Source: a virus
Direction: 5' to 3' (one strand)
DNA length: 28,601 nt
Virus record (IMG/VR): IMGVR_UViG_3300023184_000413
Span: 1-28,601 of that record
The notes under the pieces: generated by a model
Seen by the model: only the letters and a program-made list of their open reading frames with translations
Told to the model about the DNA's origin: nothing
Databases searched by the model: none
Program-made: the position numbers and the translations under genes
Shown: piece by piece, positions 5,711 through 12,966 of the stretch
How positions within the stretch are numbered: the first letter of the stretch is position 1
How the letters are laid out: each line of letters opens with the position of its first letter

Positions 5711-8424
5711 GTTACTCTACTCAGTAAAAGGTCTGTAACTGAAATTTCTTTTTCTTTTTCAACTTGTCTAAATTTAACTGCATTGGTATTCTGAACTTCG
5801 GTAATATTAATGATATCATAATCTGTAGGTTTCTTTTGATTACGGTGACCCAAAAATATTTCTTTTGAATCGTATATCATTTTTTTACCTGTTTCAGGTT
5901 CTACAACAGTAAAGGCATTTGAGAGTATGTCGGTATCTTGTCCACCAACACCTTCTAAGTGTTTTAAAAGACCTTTCTTACTTTCTGCCGCAGCATAATT
6001 TTCTTTTGCGTGTTTTGTTAATTCGTCTTTGCCTTTCCACGAACCACTTCCACTAAACATATCTTCAGTTTTTTGTTTATCTAATGCCACGGCACCAGAG
6101 GCTACTGATGCTATGACTCTCTTTAATGCTTCTTCATCATCTGAAAAAGAATTTAGTGTTTTAATTCCCTTTTCTTTTCCCATACCCATCATAAAATAAG
6201 CAGCCATAACTTTAGCTGCTGTTCCAAAATCTTTCATAACAGCATCAGGGTCATTTTCTAAATCTATGCCAATTATTTTACCAATATCTCTGTAAATGCT
6301 TCGTCCAGTTACTTGAATAAAACCACGACCTCTAAATTTGTATCCATCACCTGGTTGTTTATTGGTTGTTAATCCATCATAAATGAAATTGAAGAAGTCT
6401 TCTTCACTCATTGAGTTCAACATTTTTTCCAATACTTCTTTTGGTACACCTTCATGTTTGTAACCTGGGTCTCCTGGTTTTATTTTTTTATCTGAACTAA
6501 AACCCATTTGTACAGCTACTCGGCCGCCTGGAGCAAGCATTACTAATTTTGAATAGATATAACTTATTCCTCTATTTTTAAGACTTGATAACCAACCTTT
6601 TGGTCCTGCTTCTTTTGATGCTGGATCCAAACCAGATTCTTTTGCTGCCGTTAGAATAAGTGCTTTTATTGCAGACTTATTTGTTATGCCCATTTCCATT
6701 AATGCTCTAGCAAAAGATTGTACTTTTTCTTTTTCACCACCTGGAGATTTACTTGGTGGTGCAGGAGTTTTTTCTTCTGGTCTTAATTTTGCCAATCGTT
6801 CATTCACATAAGGCAAATAAACTTTTGGAACACTTTCAATCTTTTCTTTTTTCTGATATACTGCATTGACCCAAGAGTTTATATTTGTGTCATTCACAGC
6901 AAACCATTGTGGAGAACCTTCTTTTGCTTTTTCGACAACTGGTTCTGGCTTAGGTTTAGCAGGCTCAGGTACAGGTGCAGCAGGTACAGGTGATGGTGCC
7001 TTTGTTGGCACAGATGGCTTTTCCACAGGAATTGAAACTTGACCCTCATACGGGTTAACTACTTTACCAAATTCTTTAGGTGGTTTAACAGGTGCTGCAG
7101 GTGCTACAGCTTCTTGTACTCTTTTTGGTAAAGCCGGAATAACTTTCTCATTTAAAAACTCTTGTGAAGCCTTTGCAATTTTTAATTTTATTTGATTTAC
7201 TTTTTTATAGTATTCAATAACTTTTATAATTTTTTGTTCTTCATTATCCAAATGTTGGATGTCATTCATCAAAGTTCTTTTTAGTTCCGCTTTTTTTCTA
7301 TTTTCGTTTGCAAGATTCGTTATGTACTCAGTCTCTTTTCTCAGAGCCTCTTCTGCTTCTCTTTTTTCTTTTTCAAATCTAAGTTGTTCTTCTTCTATCC
7401 ACTTATCATATTCATCTTGTTTACCTTTCATGTCAAAAGTTTTTTCAAGTGATTTCAAATATGGGTCAACAAATTCGGTTATTTTTTTGCCAATAAAATC
7501 AAAAGACTGTGAAACAATATCTTTCAATTTATTCCAAATCTCACCTAACCAATCAGTGAAAACATAAATGCTATCGGCAATATCTCTAGTATCAACCAGA
7601 CCAAGAGTAAGACCACTAAAAATACCAGAAATTGCACCAACGAACCAATTACCTTCACGGTCGGTTCTGGTCATTTCTTCTATTGCACCATCAACAGCAT
7701 CCCAAAGTATAAAACCGATAGTTACTATTAAACTACCAATTCCAAGAGTTCCAGAACCTGCGGCCGCAATAGTAGCTGCTCTTGCAGAGAATTTTGCTAG
7801 TGCTTTTCCACCTAGTTTTGGTATAATCTTCTTTAGAACATTGGCAATTTTTTCAAGTACAATTTTTCCTTTTTCAATAAAAAATTTACCTATTTCTTTA
7901 CCTTGAGTTTTAAACCAGTCTTTAATTATTTTTTTAAAATCAAATTTACTTAAAAAACTTGTTACTGCTTTTTTGAATTTATTGAATACTTTATAAAGGT
8001 TTCTGAATATTTTATTGTGTCTTAATTTTTTTAGTGCTGTGGCTTTTAGACTTCTTGTAAATCTTTTAATTTTTTTTCTAAAGATATTAGACAGTGCTCC
8101 GCCTTTTAAATTTGAACCATCATCTTCATCATCCTTTTTGACTTTGGAATCAATGTATTTGTCTTGGCGAACCTTAAAATTTATTTCTCGTTGGTCTTGT
8201 TTTAAATAATGTGCATCTTCTTTTTCTCTTGCCTCAATACCAAACAATTTCACCAATCTAATAATGTTTTGATTGGTTATGTTTAAGTCTTTGGAGATTT
8301 TACCTAGAAGTAGGTAATTTTTGGCAGCTTGTTGTAATGTTTTATCAACACCGAAACTTTTACCCAAACTAATTTTGGATAAAAGTGTTTGCCTAATATC
8401 TGCACCTATGGCTTTAGAATCCAT
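5704..8424 (-). CDS. tape-measure-like tail protein with GH19/lysozyme-like domain
   Basis: 906-aa tail protein, largest of three related genes. Residues about 35-62 (ending NIIRLVKLFGIE) and QDQRE at 76-80 match the N-terminal block of its neighbours. Residues about 215-241 are a glycine/alanine-rich hydrophobic segment like those of tape-measure proteins. Residues about 325-430 are a charged coiled coil, followed by an Ala/Pro linker with FGKVVNPYEGQ near 449. Residues about 565-790 look like a GH19 chitinase/lysozyme domain: ILTAAKESGLDP with a probable catalytic Glu, and GRGFIQVTGRSIY near 699 followed by IGIDLENDPD. It would cleave the glycan strand of peptidoglycan. It follows the 603-aa gene by 3 bases. 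The domain is clear; function in tail penetration is inferred. Confidence 0.83.
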   Translation of the reverse strand: MDSKAIGADIRQTLLSKISLGKSFGVDKTLQQAAKNYLLLGKISKDLNITNQNIIRLVKLFGIEAREKEDAHYLKQDQREINFKVRQDKYIDSKVKKDDEDDGSNLKGGALSNIFRKKIKRFTRSLKATALKKLRHNKIFRNLYKVFNKFKKAVTSFLSKFDFKKIIKDWFKTQGKEIGKFFIEKGKIVLEKIANVLKKIIPKLGGKALAKFSARAATIAAAGSGTLGIGSLIVTIGFILWDAVDGAIEEMTRTDREGNWFVGAISGIFSGLTLGLVDTRDIADSIYVFTDWLGEIWNKLKDIVSQSFDFIGKKITEFVDPYLKSLEKTFDMKGKQDEYDKWIEEEQLRFEKEKREAEEALRKETEYITNLANENRKKAELKRTLMNDIQHLDNEEQKIIKVIEYYKKVNQIKLKIAKASQEFLNEKVIPALPKRVQEAVAPAAPVKPPKEFGKVVNPYEGQVSIPVEKPSVPTKAPSPVPAAPVPEPAKPKPEPVVEKAKEGSPQWFAVNDTNINSWVNAVYQKKEKIESVPKVYLPYVNERLAKLRPEEKTPAPPSKSPGGEKEKVQSFARALMEMGITNKSAIKALILTAAKESGLDPASKEAGPKGWLSSLKNRGISYIYSKLVMLAPGGRVAVQMGFSSDKKIKPGDPGYKHEGVPKEVLEKMLNSMSEEDFFNFIYDGLTTNKQPGDGYKFRGRGFIQVTGRSIYRDIGKIIGIDLENDPDAVMKDFGTAAKVMAAYFMMGMGKEKGIKTLNSFSDDEEALKRVIASVASGAVALDKQKTEDMFSGSGSWKGKDELTKHAKENYAAAESKKGLLKHLEGVGGQDTDILSNAFTVVEPETGKKMIYDSKEIFLGHRNQKKPTDYDIINITEVQNTNAVKFRQVEKEKEISVTDLLLSRVTC

Positions 8425-8427
8425 ATT

Positions 8428-10239
8428 TTAAGCCGCAGACGGTTGTAGATATTTTTGAACAAAGTCAGTATTGTAAGCATCTGCTATCTTAGATGAATCT
8501 TTACCAATACTTCCTTTGTTGTTATTCACATTTGAAGAATTGACTACAGTTCCGGCATCTGGTGCAGAATCCAATCTCTGGCCTTCTGCAACATCACCTG
8601 ATAATTTTCCTAATTGAGAACCAGAAGCATTTGGTGTTACTGGTTCTGCTGAAGTTTGAGATGTTGGTGACATAGAGCCACTACCACCACTCGTATCACC
8701 AGGTGTATTTGGTGATGCACTAATACTTCCTCCACCAGAAGCACCCGCATCTCCGCCTGATGATTTCTCAGTAGGTAACTTTATGTCCATATTATTAGTA
8801 ATTGGACTTGCAGCTTCAGGTTTTGGTGTTGATGTAGATTTGACTAGGTTTATAACCTTATCACCATCAACACCTTGAGCTATTAATGCAGAACGTAGAA
8901 GTGGTTCATCTATTGGTGTTCCATTTTTTGTGGAGAAACCAGTTGGTGATTGTGCATCTGGTTTTGCACCAAATGAATCCAACAGTTTAATAGCTTCTTC
9001 TTTAGTTTGTACTACTGGTGCCGATTCTTTACTAGGTGATTTACTAGTTGTATCAGTTGATTCATTTGGTGTGACTTGTTCTGGTGAAGTTTTTTCACCT
9101 GTATCAGTTTCAGGTTTTGCGGAAACTGTTTCTGCTGTTCCTGTTGTACCACTCTTTTTACTTTGAGGTGTTACTCTTGCTCGTTTAGAGAATGGTCTAA
9201 AACCAGGAATAGTAATGTCTGGAAAACTAATAGCAACTTTATCTGATAAATTGATTCCTAATTTGGCAGCTGCTGCAACCAATGTATCAGGTAATGGCAT
9301 ATCAAAACCAAATTTTGAAAGTGGTATAGTAAATTTATCCCACCCAATATTTTCTGCCATCCAGTTTGCCACACGGTCAAACATTTCAGTAAAGAAAGTT
9401 ATAATTGGTTGTAATTCATCCGAAAGACCTTTTAGGTTTTCTCGTAATTGTTTTTCACCAAATAAACCAAAACTAATAAATTCTAAAAGTTTTCCTATAC
9501 CTTTCAGTAAAGTTTCTTTAACAATATCAGTTTCAGTTATTGCTTTCCATCCATCAGTTATAGACTTGAATAATGACTCAATCCATTCCATTGGTTTGAA
9601 ATTTTCTTCAAACCATTTTGCGATATTACTACCAATTGTAAGTGCAGTACCTACAGCGGCTATTATACCCCAAAAAATTAATTTAGCTATACTTTTTGCT
9701 TTATCCCAAAGCCAGCTGGTGATGCCACTATCATCATCTTCGGCATTTGGTTTTTTCATTCCTTTACTACCTGAAGATTTGTCATTAACAATACTTACTT
9801 TAGTGTCTTGTTTTTTCCTTGAAGCTTCTAATTCAGATTCTCTTTGGTCTTCAGTTTTGAAAAATTTATCGGCTTTTGTTGCTGCACCTTTTTTGTCGTT
9901 GGCTTTTAATTTAACCAACTTAACGACATTTTGACGAAGCACGTTAACATCTCTTGCCATACCTGGAAGTGATATAGAATTTTTAGCTATAATTTTTAAG
10001 AAAACTAAACTGTCTTGGCTGATAGCTGATGATTCACCATCAGCACTTCCACCACTTTCAGTTTTCTTCTCACCAGGTGCTTTTTTGGATTTAAACTTAG
10101 AACGAATGAAAGTTGAAAAAATATCAGAACCACCAAAAAAAGATTGCAAAGCCTTATCTCTATTGGTGTCACCACCTTTAGATTTTTTAGATTTACTATC
10201 TTTCAAATAATCATTTAAAGATTTTTTTAATGATGCCAT
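8428..10239 (-). CDS. tape-measure-like tail protein, no enzyme domain
   Basis: 603-aa protein, first of three related large genes after the gp26 region. Residues 80-112 (FLKIIAKNSISLPG... ending VVKLVKLKA) and EDQRE (130-134) align with the N-terminal blocks of the other two. Residues 186-206 are a hydrophobic segment. Residues 210-360 are amphipathic helices. The last 230 residues are Ser/Thr/Pro/Gly-rich low complexity with a PDAQSPTG motif shared with the M23 protein. No peptidoglycan-hydrolase domain is visible. Its ATG lies directly after the stop of the gp26 -1-frame extension (stop and start in neighbouring frames, TAAATGG). This corresponds to a tape measure gene after the tail assembly chaperone, but T4 gp29 similarity cannot be claimed by eye. 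Confidence 0.75.
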   Translation of the reverse strand: MASLKKSLNDYLKDSKSKKSKGGDTNRDKALQSFFGGSDIFSTFIRSKFKSKKAPGEKKTESGGSADGESSAISQDSLVFLKIIAKNSISLPGMARDVNVLRQNVVKLVKLKANDKKGAATKADKFFKTEDQRESELEASRKKQDTKVSIVNDKSSGSKGMKKPNAEDDDSGITSWLWDKAKSIAKLIFWGIIAAVGTALTIGSNIAKWFEENFKPMEWIESLFKSITDGWKAITETDIVKETLLKGIGKLLEFISFGLFGEKQLRENLKGLSDELQPIITFFTEMFDRVANWMAENIGWDKFTIPLSKFGFDMPLPDTLVAAAAKLGINLSDKVAISFPDITIPGFRPFSKRARVTPQSKKSGTTGTAETVSAKPETDTGEKTSPEQVTPNESTDTTSKSPSKESAPVVQTKEEAIKLLDSFGAKPDAQSPTGFSTKNGTPIDEPLLRSALIAQGVDGDKVINLVKSTSTPKPEAASPITNNMDIKLPTEKSSGGDAGASGGGSISASPNTPGDTSGGSGSMSPTSQTSAEPVTPNASGSQLGKLSGDVAEGQRLDSAPDAGTVVNSSNVNNNKGSIGKDSSKIADAYNTDFVQKYLQPSAA

Positions 10240-10440
10240 TTATTTTCTTCTCGTTTGTTTCTGCAATTCTATTCTTTGTTTTTCTTCCTCAAGATGCTTA
10301 ACCAATAATGCCAAATAAATGTTTCTTTCCCACGGCAACATGTTCTCAAGTTCAGTCAGACTATATTTGTGGTATTGCATTAAAGCAAAATTAGTCTGAT
10401 AGTAATTACCTAGGGTATCATATCGAAATGTTAGGCGAAA
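10240..10440 (-). CDS. -1-frame extension of gp26 (tail-assembly-chaperone-like; position of gp51)
   Basis: This open frame continues gp26 in the -1 frame for 66 codons. It is read on the - strand from TTT at 10440-10438 to TAA at 10242-10240. It has no ATG, GTG or TTG between the upstream stop (10474-10476) and its first Met at 10380, so normal initiation would give only 46 aa and would discard a protein-like stretch (FRYDTLGNYYQTNF). The protein reads YHKYSLTELENMLPWERNIY in its middle and ends in a charged helix, LKEEEKQRIELQKQTRRK. A conserved-looking SL-ELE-MLPWER core and its position before tape-measure-like genes fit a chaperone C-terminal domain. Alternatively it is a separate 46-aa protein starting at 10380, without a visible ribosome site. 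Gene 51 follows 26 in T4, but T4 gp51 is far longer, so I do not use that symbol. Confidence 0.65.
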   Translation of the reverse strand, partial: FRLTFRYDTLGNYYQTNFALMQYHKYSLTELENMLPWERNIYLALLVKHLEEEKQRIELQKQTRRK

Positions 10441-11162
10441 AAATTTTGTAAGCCCCTCACAACAATTTCTTCTTCATATCCACATTTTGTACATTTAAAA
10501 TGTAAATCTTTTTTGATTTCAGGCATAGTGTCAAAAAACACTTTGATTTTTTCTAAATGAGGTTGTTGTAAGTTGTCGATAAATTCTTCCAATTCTTCTT
10601 TTGAAGTATCTTTTGCATAGTATAAGTTGTCTTTGTCATAGATGTAATCAACACAATCAATTAAAATTGTCATCATAACATCTTTTTCATCCATGTCTTC
10701 ATACTTCTGAATCATTTCAAAAGTTGGATATCTTAGACATACACCAAGATTTTCGGTAAGTTGAATTTTGTTTGAGTGTTTTTCATCTTTAGTAGGATGA
10801 ATTTCTAACAGATTCAATTTGAATTCAACTGAATTGTTACAAACTTTGTCTTCATTCTTTTCATCTTTTACTGTGTTGTTGCATTTGTATTTTAACTCAA
10901 CAACTTCTTCCACAGACCTTGCTCGAAGATTCATAAACAAATATTCCAAATCAAATGTTGGAATATTGTCAATGTCAATATCATCTAAAACACAGTTTTT
11001 CAATACTTGGCGTATTACACCAATTGTTTCTTTTTGGTCTTCATTCTCTGAAGCCATCAGAAAAAGTTTTTGTTCTTTAACTAAGAACGGACGAAATCTT
11101 ACTGGTTTATTTGTAGAAATTAAATTCACAGTATAAATTGGTACTTCGATTTTTGGTAACAT
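10431..11162 (-). CDS. 26: gp26-like baseplate hub protein (T4_baseplate family)
   Basis: 243-aa protein resembling T4 gp26 (208 aa), a baseplate hub / hub-assembly protein. Typical features are the start with FRPFLVKEQKLFLMASE (24-40), then IRQVLKNC, DLEYLFMNLRARSVEE (71-86) and a C-terminal metal-site-like CxxC. Four cysteines (C94, C108, C224, C227) could form one zinc site. The ribosome site GAGG precedes the ATG. Its last codons carry a slippery heptamer that may fuse it to the downstream -1 frame, giving a 307-aa product. It lies between the tube-initiator-like gene and three tape-measure-like genes, the position of the tail assembly chaperone in many long-tailed phages. Confidence 0.82.
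   Translation of the reverse strand: MLPKIEVPIYTVNLISTNKPVRFRPFLVKEQKLFLMASENEDQKETIGVIRQVLKNCVLDDIDIDNIPTFDLEYLFMNLRARSVEEVVELKYKCNNTVKDEKNEDKVCNNSVEFKLNLLEIHPTKDEKHSNKIQLTENLGVCLRYPTFEMIQKYEDMDEKDVMMTILIDCVDYIYDKDNLYYAKDTSKEELEEFIDNLQQPHLEKIKVFFDTMPEIKKDLHFKCTKCGYEEEIVVRGLQNFFA
10440..10446 (-). promoter_or_regulatory. candidate -1 ribosomal frameshift site
   Basis: On the - strand the gp26 codons CAA AAT TTT TTC GCC TAA contain A-AAT-TTT, a full X-XXY-YYZ slippery heptamer, two codons before the gp26 stop. Slippage by -1 gives AAA TTT and continues into the extension frame. A purine-rich GAGGGG (10458-10453) lies 6 bases upstream and could act as an internal Shine-Dalgarno-like stimulator. 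Only a weak hairpin (TACC-CTA-GGTA) is visible downstream. Confidence 0.6.
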
Positions 11163-11188
11163 AATAACCTCGCTTGTTTAATGTTTAA

Positions 11189-11929
11189 TTACAGGGCACG
11201 ACCTATTGGTAGAATTCTAGATAGACCAGTACCAAGGAGAGCAGTTGCAGCACCTGCAAGGTCGTAACTTCCTTCGTAGATTGGTCTATATCTTTGATAT
11301 GCAAATTGGATTGAAAGACGATGAAAACCATCTTCAGACCAACTCAATGCTTGAGGTGCAATTCCTATAGGAAAAGCATCTATCAATTCTACTGCAAAAA
11401 TTTGTTTGATAAAATCATCATATTGAATGATTTTTATATTTGTCATATATCTTGTGGTGTTGCCTTTTGGAAAACGCATATTATTTGTGTCAGAAGGTTG
11501 AATTGCCTCCATCCAACGGTCGAATAATTTTCTTTCATAAAAGTCATTGGTACACAAGAATGTTAATGTTGTATCACCGTATTGTGTTTGATATGGCACT
11601 TTAAAAGTTGGACCATAAATCTTAACATCGGCTGTTTGGAATGTTCTGCCTGGCAATTCAGCTGATTCACATTGTAGAGCCAGATACCTTGTCATAGAAG
11701 AATTGGCACCTTGTGAAGAATCTCCTTTACCGCCAAATGCCGAACTGATTGCATCACTAACATCACTAAAAACAGAGTTTGGAAAATTCAATATTTTTTC
11801 AAGTATTGAACTTCCAACAAAACTATTAATATAAGATGGAATAGGAAGAATGACTTCAAAACGGGAAGGTTTTGCAAGTCCGTCTTTTGCTCTCACATTT
11901 GAGAGAAATAAATTTGGTGAGAATGCCAT
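11189..11929 (-). CDS. 54: gp54-like baseplate tail-tube initiator
   Basis: 246-aa protein of the tail-tube fold group (gp19/gp48/gp54 type). The N-terminus reads SPNLFLSNVRAKDGLAKPSRFEV. The core LQCESAELPGRTFQTADVKI (84-103) and the following YGPTFKVPYQTQYGD are typical of tube-like proteins that begin the tail tube on the baseplate. FLCTNDFYERKLFDRW (124-139) and ELIDAFPIGIAPQALSW near 180-205 complete the pattern. The start overlaps the stop of the upstream gene by 1 base (TAATG), so it is coupled. It is shorter than T4 gp54 (320 aa). It could instead be another tube-related adaptor, but the tube family is likely. Confidence 0.68.
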   Translation of the reverse strand: MAFSPNLFLSNVRAKDGLAKPSRFEVILPIPSYINSFVGSSILEKILNFPNSVFSDVSDAISSAFGGKGDSSQGANSSMTRYLALQCESAELPGRTFQTADVKIYGPTFKVPYQTQYGDTTLTFLCTNDFYERKLFDRWMEAIQPSDTNNMRFPKGNTTRYMTNIKIIQYDDFIKQIFAVELIDAFPIGIAPQALSWSEDGFHRLSIQFAYQRYRPIYEGSYDLAGAATALLGTGLSRILPIGRAL

Positions 11930-12507
11930 TAGAATTTTTTCCGTGAGTCTGCGTAAACTTTACTTGTTGATGCACCAACAAATGATTCAACTGGCAACAT
12001 TGCAGCAATGTCCCATTCATCTGCGGCGATTTCCAAAAATCTGGATTCAATCTGTCTAAACAAATATCTTTTGATACATGGATTTGCCTCAAATATCTTA
12101 GAAGCTGCAGCCAAGTATCTGTAGTTAATTTTCAATTTTGTATCTTCATCATAAGTATCATTAGAGATTGTATCACTCAATTTATCTAACAAAATCATTC
12201 GGTATTTGGGATGAATATAATGAAGATTTAGACCTAGAAAACCATCATTATATCTTTGAATCGGAATCACCAATGGAAACCGGTCATAGTATGGCATTGT
12301 ATCTTTTGTTTTTGGGTCATAAAAATAGAAATACATTCTACCAATCATTGAACGATTTTTAAGTCTATTTCTATCATTCATCAATGCAGTTGAAGTTGGT
12401 TTCAAGTCTTTAACTTTTGAACGCAACCAAGCCCTAGACGCATTGGTTCTAGGTGTCAAACCTTCTTTTGCAAGTGATGTTTTGATTCTGTCAAGTAGTT
12501 TTGCCAT
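11929..12507 (-). CDS. conserved T4-like virion protein, possibly gp2-type DNA end protector
   Basis: 192-aa basic protein. The middle has a striking conserved-looking block: GRMYFYFYDPKTKDTMPYYD (56-75), then FPLVIPIQRYNDGFLGLNLHYI (77-98). The C-terminus contains KRYLFRQIESRFLEIAADEWDIAAMLP followed by a basic SKVYADSRKKF end. I recognise this as a widespread protein of T4-like phages of marine bacteria but cannot fix its function from sequence. In T4, gene 2 (DNA end protector) lies next to gene 4, and this gene lies next to a gp4 homologue, so gp2 is one possibility. It has no Shine-Dalgarno; instead GATAAATA ends 4 bases before the ATG. Confidence 0.7.
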   Translation of the reverse strand: MAKLLDRIKTSLAKEGLTPRTNASRAWLRSKVKDLKPTSTALMNDRNRLKNRSMIGRMYFYFYDPKTKDTMPYYDRFPLVIPIQRYNDGFLGLNLHYIHPKYRMILLDKLSDTISNDTYDEDTKLKINYRYLAAASKIFEANPCIKRYLFRQIESRFLEIAADEWDIAAMLPVESFVGASTSKVYADSRKKF

Positions 12508-12511
12508 CTTC

Positions 12512-12519
12512 TATTTATC
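12512..12519 (-). promoter_or_regulatory. GATAAATA late-promoter-like element before the gp2-like gene
   Basis: On the - strand GATAAATA directly follows the gp4 stop codon (TGA) and is followed by GAAG and then ATGGC. It matches 7 of 8 positions of the T4 late promoter TATAAATA, which lies at -13 to -6. With T4 geometry, transcription would begin at or next to the start codon. The same arrangement precedes gp25. Confidence 0.5.
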
Positions 12520-12966
12520 TCATATGCCTAAGTCTTTTTCAGTTAAGACTTTGAATTGCCAACCATGTTCTTTACAAAACAAATCGGCAGCTCTCCACTT
12601 TTCTTGGTTTACGGCATATGTTGCCGACTCTTGGATAAATCGTGCCGTTTTACGTTTTTGCACAGGTTGTTTCGTCTGTGACTCTGGCTTTATCTCTAGT
12701 ATCATTGTCGTCTCCTGACCATCTTTCCGTTTGATCCTGACGATGAAGTCTGGAAAGTAACGATGCACTTTTTGGTCGATAGGAGACTTGTAAGGTATTG
12801 GCAACTCTTCCGATGCAAACCAAATAACATTCGGATTATTATCTAACCATTTCAAAACTAAAAGTTCCCAACTTGAACGGTATATAACATTGTCTGCATT
12901 ACCATTATATTTGTTTCTATTTTTTACTTTATAAAAACCTTTATAAAAAGATTTTTCTTTTTTCAT
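12520..12966 (-). CDS. 4: gp4-like head completion protein (PD-(D/E)XK nuclease-like)
   Basis: 148-aa protein matching T4 gp4 (also called gp50, 150 aa), which is needed to finish DNA-filled heads before tail joining. The N-terminus reads FYKVKNRNKYNGNADNVIYR and SSWE (31-34), as in the family. HRYFPDFIVRI (68-78) and MILEIKPE (88-95) give a PD-(D/E)XK-type site: E34, D73, E91 and K93. This supports a nuclease fold, as known for TnsA-like gp4 relatives. It is followed by LFCKEHGWQFKVLTEKDL near the end. Its ATG overlaps the stop of the NUMOD3 gene (ATGA), so it is translated from the same message. Confidence 0.82.
   Translation of the reverse strand: MKKEKSFYKGFYKVKNRNKYNGNADNVIYRSSWELLVLKWLDNNPNVIWFASEELPIPYKSPIDQKVHRYFPDFIVRIKRKDGQETTMILEIKPESQTKQPVQKRKTARFIQESATYAVNQEKWRAADLFCKEHGWQFKVLTEKDLGI

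Noticed and set aside
9215-9934. 239-codon + strand open frame opposite the 603-aa tail gene
   Set aside because: Shadow frame with Ser/Ile/Phe bias. The - strand protein has the paralogous block and hydrophobic segment.
10410-10421. ATG at 10421 (- strand) as start of the small gene after gp26
   Set aside because: It is in another frame and reaches a stop after three codons (ATG ATA CCC TAG).
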